Assembly (NCBI RefSeq): GCF_042140125.1
Contig: NZ_CP159473.1
Direction: 5' to 3' (one strand)
DNA length: 64,000 bases
Source: Rhodophyticola sp017644125
GTDB taxonomy: Bacteria; Pseudomonadota; Alphaproteobacteria; Rhodobacterales; Rhodobacteraceae
This document shows positions 34,346 through 42,008 of the stretch, piece by piece (positions within the stretch are counted from its first letter, which is position 1; the number at the start of each line of letters is the position of its first letter). The position numbers and the translations under genes are program-made. Below the pieces are notes generated by a model, which was not told the origin of the DNA, ran no database searches, and saw only the letters and a list, made by a program, of their open reading frames with translations.

Positions 34346-34374
34346 ACTATGGGGGTTCGCGGGCCGGATTTCAA
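34346..34374 (-). promoter_or_regulatory. tmRNA promoter
   Basis: On the minus strand TTGAAA (34374-34369), 17 bases, then CATAGT (34351-34346). This predicts transcription from about 34340, at the beginning of the acceptor piece. The CATAGT lies in an 8-bp inverted repeat (34319-34326 / 34345-34352). Confidence 0.6.
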
Positions 34375-34419
34375 GCAAGCTCGACAGGGGAAAGACTTGC
34401 CCGCGGCGCGTGTGTGGTG

Positions 34420-34599
34420 TCAGCGGCGGTCCAGCGGACGGAAGGGCCCCCGACTTGTGTCGATCCCGATATCACGCCGGATATGCGGCGGCAGATCCCC
34501 CAGATCCTGCGAGGGGGTGTGCCTGATGTGACCGGTCAGGGAGCGGCGCATCCGCCGGGCGGTTCTGGCGGCGTGGGTTGATAGGTCTCGGAGAAACAT
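34420..34599 (-). CDS. DUF1127-like small protein
   Basis: A 59-residue basic protein (MFLRDLSTHAARTARRMRRS ... LGDLPPHIRRDIGID). The C-terminal LPPHIRRDIGI is the DUF1127 signature; such proteins are linked to RNA maturation, phosphate or stress responses in alphaproteobacteria. GAGG lies eight bases upstream of the ATG at 34599. It is divergent from a GcvA-type LysR regulator, a recurring arrangement suggesting the regulator controls it. Confidence 0.8.
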   Translation of the reverse strand: MFLRDLSTHAARTARRMRRSLTGHIRHTPSQDLGDLPPHIRRDIGIDTSRGPFRPLDRR

Positions 34600-34624
34600 G
34601 TGCGATACCTCTGATATAGGTGGT

Positions 34625-34643
34625 TTCAATCTCTGGAACTGAA
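34625..34643. promoter_or_regulatory. Candidate LysR-type operator
   Basis: TTCA-N11-TGAA, a dyad with T-N11-A spacing, lies in the 105-base region between the DUF1127 gene and the LysR regulator, so it could be the LysR binding site. Confidence 0.35.
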
Positions 34644-34704
34644 TATGATACGGGAAAGCATCTGTTACCAATTGAACGGACCGTCTCATGGATAAGGTGG
34701 GCTT

Positions 34705-35619
34705 ATGAACAAGGTCGTCAGGCTGCCGCCGCTTGCGGCGATACGGGTGTTCGAGGCCGCCGCCCGCCATGAAAACTTCACCGAGGCGGCGGCGGAGCTG
34801 GGCATGACCCAGGCTTCGGTCAGCTATCAGATCAAGATGCTGGAGGAGCGGATCGGCGCGCCCCTGTTCCTGCGGCAGGCCCGCAAGGTGACGCTGACCG
34901 CGATCGGCCGCCAGCTTTCCACCCCGACGATCGAGGCGTTCGACAGGTTGCGCGCAACCTATGGCGCCGATCAGGACGCCCTGAACCGAACGCTGGCGAT
35001 CAGCGCGCTGCCCACGTTTGCGACCAATTGGCTGGCGCCCCGCATCGGGCGGTTCCAGATGGCCCATCCCGATCTGGCCGTGCGCGTGGAATCCGATCCG
35101 AAGCTTATCGATTTCGCTCAGGATGAAATCGATTTGGCGATCCGCTATGGCACGGGTGACTGGCCGGGAGTGGTGGCGCATGCGCTGTTCCCGTCGGAAT
35201 TCACGCCCATCACAAGTCCTGAGCTTGTTGAGGCGGAAGGCCCGATCGAAAGCCCCGCGGATCTTCTGAACCTGCAACTCATCGACCCGGCAGATCCGTT
35301 CTGGAAGATTTGGCTGGCCGAGGCGGGCGTCGCGACCGACGGTCTGTCGGATCGGGTGGGCAGCCATCTTGGGGCGCAGACGCTTGAGGTCAGGGCGGTA
35401 TTGTCCGGTCAGGGCGTTGCGATGCTGACGCCGAGGTTCTTTCGCTACGAGCTGGAAACCGGGCGTCTGGTGCAGCCCTTCGACCGGGTCAGCACCGATG
35501 GCGGTCATTACTGGCTGATTTATCCGACCGCGCGGCGCAACATGCCGAAGATACGGGCTTTTCGCCAGTGGATCCTGGCCGAGGCGGAAGCCGACAACGC
35601 GCTTGCGGCGCATGGCTGA
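34705..35619 (+). CDS. LysR-family transcriptional regulator (GcvA-like)
   Basis: The 304-residue protein has the LysR winged helix at residues 8-66 (LAAIRVFEAAARHENFTEAAAELGMTQASVSYQIKMLEERIG) and a type 2 periplasmic-binding-like effector domain (from about 90), with the GcvA-subgroup features LPTFATNWLAPRIGRFQ and DLAIRYGTGDWPGV. GcvA-like regulators often control small adjacent genes; here the divergent DUF1127 gene is the obvious target. It ends before a strong bidirectional terminator. Confidence 0.92.
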   Translation: MNKVVRLPPLAAIRVFEAAARHENFTEAAAELGMTQASVSYQIKMLEERIGAPLFLRQARKVTLTAIGRQLSTPTIEAFDRLRATYGADQDALNRTLAISALPTFATNWLAPRIGRFQMAHPDLAVRVESDPKLIDFAQDEIDLAIRYGTGDWPGVVAHALFPSEFTPITSPELVEAEGPIESPADLLNLQLIDPADPFWKIWLAEAGVATDGLSDRVGSHLGAQTLEVRAVLSGQGVAMLTPRFFRYELETGRLVQPFDRVSTDGGHYWLIYPTARRNMPKIRAFRQWILAEAEADNALAAHG

Positions 35620-35677
35620 GTTTGTGACCTGACAGGCGGGCGCCGCGCATTTGGCAGGCGGTTGCGCCCGCGCCGAT

Positions 35678-35708
35678 GACCGGGCCAAAGAAGGCGACCG
35701 GGCCAAAG
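35678..35708 (+). repeat. Two direct 13-bp repeats
   Basis: GACCGGGCCAAAG occurs at 35678-35690 and 35696-35708, an 18-base period, between the LysR gene and its terminator. No function is evident. Confidence 0.6.
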
Positions 35709-35711
35709 GAT

Positions 35712-35743
35712 AAAGGGCGCCGCGGTTGCGCGACGCCCTTTTT
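35712..35743. terminator. Bidirectional terminator between LysR and binding-protein genes
   Basis: AAAGGGCG ... CGCCCTTTTT: an 8-bp outer stem that continues through GC-rich inner pairs, with T-run on the + strand and A-run on the other. It lies between two convergent genes. Confidence 0.85.
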
Positions 35744-35760
35744 GCCCTGTCAGCGGCGGA

Positions 35761-36804
35761 TCAAAACCCGGCCTTGATCCGTTCGAACGCTTCAGCCTGA
35801 CGCTGGCGCTGCTCGTTCGAGATCGGAAGCTGTGCAAGAACCGGCACCGTGACCTCACCCAGACCGTTGGCCTCCAGCGTCTCGGCCCCGAGCGCGTTCA
35901 GCGCCACCGTGTTGGCCGAGCCGAAGCCGCCTTCGATCAGCGGTTGGGCGGAGGCGACATCCAGAAGCGCGTTCACGTAATCATAGGCCTTGTCCTCACT
36001 GCCCGGGCCGTCGGCCATGTTCACGTAGCCGCAGAGCCAGACGGAGGTTCCTTCCGTGGTGTTGCGCTCGAACCCGACGGGGAAGCCCTCATCGGCCAGC
36101 GCCACCGGCACTTCGTTCCAGGCCCAGGCAACCAGCACCTCGCCAGACCCCATCAGCTGGCCCAGCTCGCCCGGATCGGTCCAGTAGGTGCGCAGGTTCT
36201 CGTGAATGGAGCGCAGCCAATCGGTCGCCGCCTCGAATTGAGCGTCGCTCACATCGGACCAGTCGCTCACCCCGGTGGCGAGATAGGCCAGCGCATAGGC
36301 ATCATCCACATTGTCCGGGATCGACAGGCGGCCCGCAAAGGCGGGATCGTTGAACACCTGCAGCGAGGCCACCTGTTCGGCGGTCACCTCATCGGTGTTG
36401 TAGGTGACCGCGGTGGAGCCGTAATCCGTCGGCAGGAAGAACAGCTCCGCCGTTCCCGCCATCACGTCCTCGCCCAGCAGACTGCCGTCCAGATCGCCGA
36501 AAGCCGGGATCCGGCCGGTATCCCACGCCTCGATGATCCCGGATGCCTGCCAGCGCGGTACCGATCCGGCGCAGATATGGGTCACGTCGGAGCGGAACCC
36601 GGACACGAGCCGCTGAAACGCCTCGTCCTCGTCGCCGAAGAACACGAAGGTCGGGCTTTCCCCATGCTGATCGATATAGGGCTGGTGGAAACTCGGATCC
36701 TCGAACCCCGAGTAATCGAAGACCAGCAGGTCATCATCCTGGGCAAAGGCGGGAAGGGCAAACGCAAGCGCGGTCGCCGTGCCAAGCAGAAATCGGTGGG
36801 TCAT
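35761..36804 (-). CDS. Extracellular solute-binding protein, PotD/PotF-like
   Basis: A periplasmic binding protein of 347 residues with signal peptide (MTHRFLLGTATALAFALPAFA, cleavage near AQ). It has features of polyamine-binding proteins: DDDLLVFDYSGFEDPSFHQPYID, ITHICAG-like VTHICAGSVPRW, FFLPTDYGSTAVTYNTD. The ligand is probably a polyamine or similar amine. No permease or ATPase genes adjoin it, while the ABC operon at 23.8-26.5 kb lacks a binding protein. A FadR-type regulator gene lies 90 bases upstream on the same strand. Confidence 0.88.
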   Translation of the reverse strand: MTHRFLLGTATALAFALPAFAQDDDLLVFDYSGFEDPSFHQPYIDQHGESPTFVFFGDEDEAFQRLVSGFRSDVTHICAGSVPRWQASGIIEAWDTGRIPAFGDLDGSLLGEDVMAGTAELFFLPTDYGSTAVTYNTDEVTAEQVASLQVFNDPAFAGRLSIPDNVDDAYALAYLATGVSDWSDVSDAQFEAATDWLRSIHENLRTYWTDPGELGQLMGSGEVLVAWAWNEVPVALADEGFPVGFERNTTEGTSVWLCGYVNMADGPGSEDKAYDYVNALLDVASAQPLIEGGFGSANTVALNALGAETLEANGLGEVTVPVLAQLPISNEQRQRQAEAFERIKAGF

Positions 36805-36893
36805 GGTGTCTGGTCCTCATGAGATGAAAGAGGTGAAAAACCAGAGCAGAGGTTAGGAAAGCGCACGGTCGCTCGCAAGAGCAAAGAGCGGGT

Positions 36894-37631
36894 TCAGCCG
36901 TCGCGGGATCTGGCGCGCGCGGTGATGACGGTGCGGGCCAGATCCTGGGTATGGGCCTCCAGCGACGCGAGCCCGGCCACGGCGCGCGGGCCATCATGCG
37001 CCTCGACCGCGTCGGCGATGCCGGTATGCAGATCCACGATAGCGCCGCGGGACCGGGCGGTGAAGGTGATCATGTTCATCAGCGGCTGCATCGCCTCGAC
37101 CGCGCCGGCCAGCTGGTAGCTGAGGACCGGATTGCACGCGCCATCGACCAGCGCCCGGTGAAACGCCACGTCGGAGGCGCAGAACGCCTCGTCCGTCAGG
37201 CCGGGCTGCGACTGGCGGTGGATCTCGGCGCGCATCGTCGCCAGATGATCGGCGCTGCGCCGCTCCGCCGACAAGGGCGCGCAGGCGCGCTCCAGCGCGA
37301 ACCGCGCCTCGCAGGCGGTTTCGAACCCGACCGAGTTCATCGACAACAGCAGCGTGGAGGTCGTGATCTGCTGGCCATAGGCCTCCTCGTAGCTCAGCCG
37401 GTTCACGAAGGCCCCGCCAAAGGCGCCGCGCTGGGTGCGGATCAGTGATTGCGCGGCCAGCCGCTTCAGCGCCTCGCGCACGGTCGGGCGCGACACCTCG
37501 AACTGCTCGGCCAGTTCCGCCTCCGACGGCAGACGCGCATCGACGATGAGCGCGCCGGAGACGATCGCATCACGGATCGCCTTGGCGATCTGGGCCGACA
37601 GATCGGCGGTGCTGTTCGGATCGATTTTCAT
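36894..37631 (-). CDS. FadR-type GntR-family transcriptional regulator
   Basis: The 245-residue protein has the GntR winged helix at residues 10-75 (LSAQIAKAIRDAIVSGAL, RLPSEAELAEQFEVSRPTVREALKRLAAQSLI) and an all-helical FCD ligand domain (about 95-235). Histidines/aspartates of FCD metal sites are present (DVAFHRALVDGACNP). A 24-base palindrome sits immediately before its ATG, so it is probably autoregulated and may also control the divergent DUF2182 gene and the dmdA operon behind it. In Ruegeria pomeroyi I recall a GntR regulator beside dmdA. Confidence 0.9.
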   Translation of the reverse strand: MKIDPNSTADLSAQIAKAIRDAIVSGALIVDARLPSEAELAEQFEVSRPTVREALKRLAAQSLIRTQRGAFGGAFVNRLSYEEAYGQQITTSTLLLSMNSVGFETACEARFALERACAPLSAERRSADHLATMRAEIHRQSQPGLTDEAFCASDVAFHRALVDGACNPVLSYQLAGAVEAMQPLMNMITFTARSRGAIVDLHTGIADAVEAHDGPRAVAGLASLEAHTQDLARTVITARARSRDG

Positions 37632-37632
37632 T

Positions 37633-37656
37633 TGTCAGACATTTAAAGGTCTGACA
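37633..37656. promoter_or_regulatory. Palindromic operator for the FadR-type regulator
   Basis: TGTCAGAC-N8-GTCTGACA is a perfect 8-bp inverted repeat. It starts one base upstream of the regulator's start codon (minus strand) and 44 bases before the divergent DUF2182 start, ideally placed to control both. Confidence 0.7.
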
Positions 37657-37699
37657 TTAAGGTTGGCAAGCTGAGTCTCGCTCTTTGGGAGGGGCAGAT

Positions 37700-38488
37700 T
37701 TGACCCGCATTCCGTTTCGAACCACGCTCTGGCTCGGGGTTTTCGCCCTGATCCTCGGGGCGTGGTGGATCATGTATTCCATGTCCACGGGCATGGGGCT
37801 CGATCTGCTGGGCCGCCCGAACGAGATGGCCGCCCGCATGGCGGCGATGGATCCGCGGATGGACATGGCCATGCCGATGGCGGAGTTCGGGCCGCTTTTC
37901 GGGATGTGGGCGGTGATGATGGCCGCGATGATGCTGCCCACCATGGTGCCGACCCTGCGCGCCTATGACGACCTGATCCTCAGCGCCGATGGCACCCGCA
38001 TGGGCTGGATCGGTGTGCTCGCGGGCTATTTCCTTGTCTGGCTTTGCTTCGCGGCGGTGATCACGAGCGTTCAGCTGGCGCTGCTGTTCGGCGGTGTGAT
38101 CGACATGCTGGGGATCGCCCGTTCGCCGCTGGTCGCCGGCGGTTTGCTGCTTGCCGTGGGCCTGTTCCAGTTCACCCGCACCAAGGAGATATGTCACGGC
38201 GTCTGCCATTCGCCGATGGGCTATTTCCTGGGCCATTGGCGCCGCGGAGCCGCCGGGGGGCTGCGCATGGGGCTGGAGCTTGGCGTATTCTGCGTGGGCT
38301 GTTGCTGGGGCTTCATGGCGCTCGGCTTCGCCGGTGGCGTGATGAACCTGCTCTGGATGGGCCTCGCCACGTTCTTCATGGTGCTGGAGAAGCTGCCGCA
38401 GATCGGCCACCACGTCACCCGACCGCTTGGCGCGCTTCTGATCCTGAGCGGGATCGCCGTGATCGCCAGCCAGTTGTTTCAAGGATAG
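37700..38488 (+). CDS. DUF2182 predicted metal-binding membrane protein
   Basis: The 262-residue integral membrane protein has about six helices and the conserved Met/His-rich features of DUF2182 (MAARMAAMDPRMDMAMPMAEFGPLFGMW, MMAAMMLPTMVPTL, then KEICHGVCHSPMGYF). Methionine-rich and Cys/His motifs suggest copper or another metal. It starts with a TTG at 37700 preceded by GGGAGG; an upstream TTG at 37685 is less likely. It is followed 16 bases later by a DUF1326 gene, its usual partner. Confidence 0.85.
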   Translation: MTRIPFRTTLWLGVFALILGAWWIMYSMSTGMGLDLLGRPNEMAARMAAMDPRMDMAMPMAEFGPLFGMWAVMMAAMMLPTMVPTLRAYDDLILSADGTRMGWIGVLAGYFLVWLCFAAVITSVQLALLFGGVIDMLGIARSPLVAGGLLLAVGLFQFTRTKEICHGVCHSPMGYFLGHWRRGAAGGLRMGLELGVFCVGCCWGFMALGFAGGVMNLLWMGLATFFMVLEKLPQIGHHVTRPLGALLILSGIAVIASQLFQG

Positions 38489-38504
38489 AAGAGGGAGAGA
38501 CCCG

Positions 38505-39221
38505 ATGCCCGCCAGAAAACGCCCCGATGCGGATCGGTTGCCGATCAGCCAGCGGATAGACCAGCGCATGGAGAACCCGAAGCGGCGGCGCATGCGGCCC
38601 ACGGATTGGGCGATCAAGGGGGAGTTGTTCCTGAACTGCTCCTGCACGGTTTTCTGCCCCTGCGTGGTGTCGCTTGGCAAACACCCCCCGACGGAGGGGG
38701 ATTGCCGCGCCTGGATGGCCATCGCCATCCACGAGGGGCATTACGAGGGCGAGGATCTTTCGGGCCTGAATGTGGGCCTGATGGTCGAGATCCCGGGGCG
38801 GATGGCCGAAGGCGGCTGGAAGGTCGCGGCCTATGTGGACGAGCGCGCCAGCGGCAAGGCCTATAACGGTATCCTGCAGATCTTCTCGGGCGCGGCGGGG
38901 GGCACGACGGGCCTTTTCACCATGCTGGTGTCCGACATCGTCGGGGCCGAGCGCGAGAAGGTGGAGATCGTGCGCGAGGGCAGGAAACGCGGGCTGTATG
39001 TGGGCCGCAAGATCCAGGGCGAGATCGAGATGATCGATGGCGCCAGCCCGGATCACCCGGTGATGATCTCCAATTCGAAATACTGGATGGGCCCGGATAT
39101 CATCGCGGCCGTGGGCCTGAAGTCCAAGGTGCGCGATTTCGGACGGATCTGGGATTTCGGCGGGAAATCGGCGGAAATCTGTCCCATTGACTGGGGCGGC
39201 AGCGCGGGCGGGGGCAGATGA
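38505..39221 (+). CDS. DUF1326 domain protein
   Basis: The 238-residue soluble protein carries the DUF1326 hallmark NCSCTVFCPCVVS (CxC-x3-CxC) near residue 45, which looks metal binding, followed by GDCRAWMAIAIHEGHYEGEDLSGLNV. DUF1326 genes usually sit next to DUF2182 genes, as here, implying a joint but undefined metal-related function. The first 30 residues are basic and probably not conserved. The stop overlaps the next ATG by four bases. Confidence 0.88.
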   Translation: MPARKRPDADRLPISQRIDQRMENPKRRRMRPTDWAIKGELFLNCSCTVFCPCVVSLGKHPPTEGDCRAWMAIAIHEGHYEGEDLSGLNVGLMVEIPGRMAEGGWKVAAYVDERASGKAYNGILQIFSGAAGGTTGLFTMLVSDIVGAEREKVEIVREGRKRGLYVGRKIQGEIEMIDGASPDHPVMISNSKYWMGPDIIAAVGLKSKVRDFGRIWDFGGKSAEICPIDWGGSAGGGR

Positions 39222-39739
39222 TCACCCCCGCATGGTGCCAGACCATGGCGCGCTACAATGCCTGGCAGAACCAATGGATGTTTCAGGCGGCCGACGCGCT
39301 TTCGCCCGAGGCGCGGCGCCGGGATCGCGGCGCGTTCTTCGGCGGGATCGAAGGCACGCTCAGCCATCTGCTGTGGGGAGACATGCTCTGGATCGCGCGG
39401 TTCGACGGCGGGCCGGGGCCGGTGAAGGTCAATACCTCGCAGGCAACGGCGGAGGCCTATGACTGGCCCGCCCTGATGGCGGAACGCCCGAAGCTCGACG
39501 CGCGGATCGCATCCTGGGCGTGGTCCATCGGGCAAGGCGACCTTGAGGGCGATCTGAGCTGGATCTCGGGGTCGACCGGCACCCAGATGACCTGCAGCCG
39601 CGCCCTTTGCGTCATGCAGATATTCAACCACCAGACCCATCACCGGGGCCAGGTCCACGCGATGCTGACCGCCGCGGGCTGCGCAACCGAGCCCACCGAT
39701 CTGCCCTACATGCCCGGGGAGATACCGGAATGGCGCTGA
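39218..39739 (+). CDS. DinB-family protein
   Basis: The 173-residue four-helix-bundle protein has the metal-site histidines of DinB/YfiT proteins: H50 in EGTLSHLLWGD and H138/H142 in FNHQTHHRGQVH. Such proteins act as thiol-dependent transferases or of unknown function. The ATG overlaps the DUF1326 stop; its own end overlaps dmdA by ten bases. It is thus in the middle of one operon from 37700 to 41839. Confidence 0.88.
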   Translation: MITPAWCQTMARYNAWQNQWMFQAADALSPEARRRDRGAFFGGIEGTLSHLLWGDMLWIARFDGGPGPVKVNTSQATAEAYDWPALMAERPKLDARIASWAWSIGQGDLEGDLSWISGSTGTQMTCSRALCVMQIFNHQTHHRGQVHAMLTAAGCATEPTDLPYMPGEIPEWR

Positions 39740-40839
39740 TTTCGCCCTCCCGCCGGATCCGCCGCACGCCGTTTTCCGACGGTGTCGAAGCGGCGGGCGT
39801 GACAGCGTATTCGGTTTACAACCGCATGCTGCTGCCAACGGTTTTCCGCAGTGTCGAAGAGGATTACCGTCATCTGAAAGAGGCGGTGCAGATCTGGGAT
39901 GTCGCCTGCGAACGACAGGTGGAACTGCGCGGGCCCGATGCGGCCCGTCTGACGCAGATGCTCACGCCCCGCGATCTGCGCGGGATGCTGCCCGGCCAAT
40001 GCTATTACGTGCCCATCGTCGATGAAACGGGCGGTATGCTGAACGATCCGGTGGCCGTGAAGCTGGCCGAGGATCGGTGGTGGATCTCCATTGCCGACAG
40101 CGACCTGCTGCTCTGGGTCAAGGGCGTGGCGCAGGGGTTCCGGCTGGATGTGCTGGTCGATGAGCCCGACATCTCGCCGCTGGCGATCCAGGGCCCGCTG
40201 GCGGACGATCTGGCGGCCCGCATCTTCGGCGACGGGGTCCGGGATCTGCGCTTCTTCCGGTTCGGGTATTTCGAGTTTCAGGGCCGCGATCTGGTGATCG
40301 CACGGTCCGGCTATTCGAGACAGGGCGGGTTCGAGATCTATGTCGATGGCAGCGATATCGGCATGCCGCTCTGGAATGCGCTGATGGAGGCGGGGCGCGA
40401 TCAGGATGTGCGCGCGGGCTGTCCCAACGGCATCGAGCGGATCGAGAGCGGCCTGTTCAGCTATGGCAACGACATGACGGCGGCCAATACGCCCCATGAA
40501 TGCGGGCTGGGCCGGTTCTGCGATACATTGACGGCGGTGGGCTGCATCGGCCGCGACGCGCTGCTGCGGGTGGCGCGCGAAGGGCCCGTGCAACAGATCC
40601 GCCCGATTGCGATTGCGACCAGGACATTGCCGCCCTGCGATCGGCCCTGGCCTCTCATGGCCGGCGACAAGCGGGTGGGGCAGGTCACCTCGGCGGCGGT
40701 CTCCCCGGATTTCGGGGAGGGTGTTGCCATCGGGATGGTCCGCATGACCCATTGGGATCCCGGAACGGCGCTGACGGTGATCACACAGGACGGGCCCCGC
40801 GACGCGGTGGTCCGCGAGACATTCTGGATTCTGAAATAG
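39730..40839 (+). CDS. dmdA: Dimethylsulfoniopropionate demethylase
   Basis: DmdA transfers a methyl group from DMSP to tetrahydrofolate, giving methylmercaptopropionate. The 369-residue GcvT-fold protein shows RRIRRTPFSDGVEAAGVTAYSVYNRMLLPTVF at the start, MLTPRDLRGM, QCYYVPIVDETGGMLNDPV, ARSGYSRQGGFEIYV and RAGCPNGIERIESGLFSYGNDMT, which together read as DmdA rather than aminomethyltransferase. It is followed by acuI, the classic partner. The ATG at 39730 was preferred to longer upstream frames because it matches DmdA's N-terminus. Confidence 0.93.
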   Translation: MALISPSRRIRRTPFSDGVEAAGVTAYSVYNRMLLPTVFRSVEEDYRHLKEAVQIWDVACERQVELRGPDAARLTQMLTPRDLRGMLPGQCYYVPIVDETGGMLNDPVAVKLAEDRWWISIADSDLLLWVKGVAQGFRLDVLVDEPDISPLAIQGPLADDLAARIFGDGVRDLRFFRFGYFEFQGRDLVIARSGYSRQGGFEIYVDGSDIGMPLWNALMEAGRDQDVRAGCPNGIERIESGLFSYGNDMTAANTPHECGLGRFCDTLTAVGCIGRDALLRVAREGPVQQIRPIAIATRTLPPCDRPWPLMAGDKRVGQVTSAAVSPDFGEGVAIGMVRMTHWDPGTALTVITQDGPRDAVVRETFWILK

Positions 40840-40849
40840 GAGAGACGCC

Positions 40850-41839
40850 ATGCGCGCCCTGATCGTGGAAAAGAACGAAGACACCGGCAAGACCAGCGCC
40901 GAGGTGCAGGAGATTGATGAGGCGCGGCTGCCGGATGGCGAGGTGACGGTCGCGGTGGAGTACTCCACTCTAAACTACAAGGACGGGCTGTGCATCGGGC
41001 CGGGCGGGGGGCTGGTGCGGACCTATCCGCATGTGCCGGGCATCGATTTCGCGGGCACGGTGGAGAAATCGGACGACCCCCGCTATGCGCCCGGCGACAA
41101 GGTTGTCCTGACCGGCTGGCGCGTGGGGGAGGTGCATTGGGGCGGCTATGCCGAAAAGGCGCGCGTCAAGGCCGACTGGCTGGTGCCGCTGCCCGAGGGC
41201 CTGACCACCCGGTCCGCCATGGCGGTGGGCACGGCGGGTTTTACCGCGATGCTGGCGGTGATGGCGCTGGAAGATCACGGGCTGACGCCGGACAGGGGCG
41301 AGGTTCTGGTGACCGGTGCGGCGGGCGGTGTCGGTTCGGTCGCGACGGCGATTCTGGGCAATCTGGGATATCGGGTTGCCGGGGTGACCGGGCGGCCCGA
41401 ACAGGAGGCTTATCTGAAATCCCTCGGTGCCGCGCGGATCGTCGCCCGCGAGGAGATCAACGAGACCGTCAAGCGCCCGCTGGAGGCCGAAACCTGGGCG
41501 GGCTGCGTCGATGCGGTGGGCGGCGCCATGCTGGCCCGCGTTCTGGGCCAGATGGCCTATGGCGGTTCGGTCGCCGCGGTGGGGCTGGCGGGCGGGGCGG
41601 GTTTGCCCGCGACCGTCATTCCGTTTCTGCTTCGGGGCGTCAACCTTCTGGGGATCGACAGCGTGATGCAGCCCTATGACAACCGGGTCCGGGCCTGGGG
41701 GCGGATCGCCCGCGACCTGCCGATGGAAAAGCTGGAGGCGATGATCCATCCCGCGGGTCTGGCCGATCTGCCCGAGCTTGGCGCGGCGATCCTGAAAGGC
41801 GGGGTCCGGGGCCGCGTCGTGGTGGATGTAACGGCCTGA
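40850..41839 (+). CDS. acuI: Acrylyl-CoA reductase (MDR family)
   Basis: AcuI reduces the toxic intermediate acryloyl-CoA to propionyl-CoA with NADPH. The 329-residue medium-chain reductase opens MRALIVEKNEDTGKTSAEVQEID and has YSTLNYKDGLCI, the NADPH fold VLVTGAAGGVGSVATAIL, and GIDSVMQPYDNRVRAWGRIARDLP, matching AcuI/YhdH. It lies 10 bases after dmdA. Together they support DMSP demethylation and acrylate detoxification. Confidence 0.93.
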   Translation: MRALIVEKNEDTGKTSAEVQEIDEARLPDGEVTVAVEYSTLNYKDGLCIGPGGGLVRTYPHVPGIDFAGTVEKSDDPRYAPGDKVVLTGWRVGEVHWGGYAEKARVKADWLVPLPEGLTTRSAMAVGTAGFTAMLAVMALEDHGLTPDRGEVLVTGAAGGVGSVATAILGNLGYRVAGVTGRPEQEAYLKSLGAARIVAREEINETVKRPLEAETWAGCVDAVGGAMLARVLGQMAYGGSVAAVGLAGGAGLPATVIPFLLRGVNLLGIDSVMQPYDNRVRAWGRIARDLPMEKLEAMIHPAGLADLPELGAAILKGGVRGRVVVDVTA

Positions 41840-42008
41840 GACCGGGACAATCGGCGCGGATGGCAAGGGGGCTTTCACCGTGCCGCGCCCCGGCGTGGCA
41901 AGGCAGGCTCGGCGCTGCCCGCGACGTTGTTTTCCCATCGGAAGACGGGCGAGCGCTTGACCTTGGCTCTGGCGCGCTAGCTTGGGCCAAAACAAGACAG
42001 CAGGCAGC

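Noticed and set aside
39607..39729. Longer dmdA start upstream
   Set aside because: The extra residues overlap the DinB gene in another frame and are unlike the DmdA N-terminus, which matches from ATG 39730.
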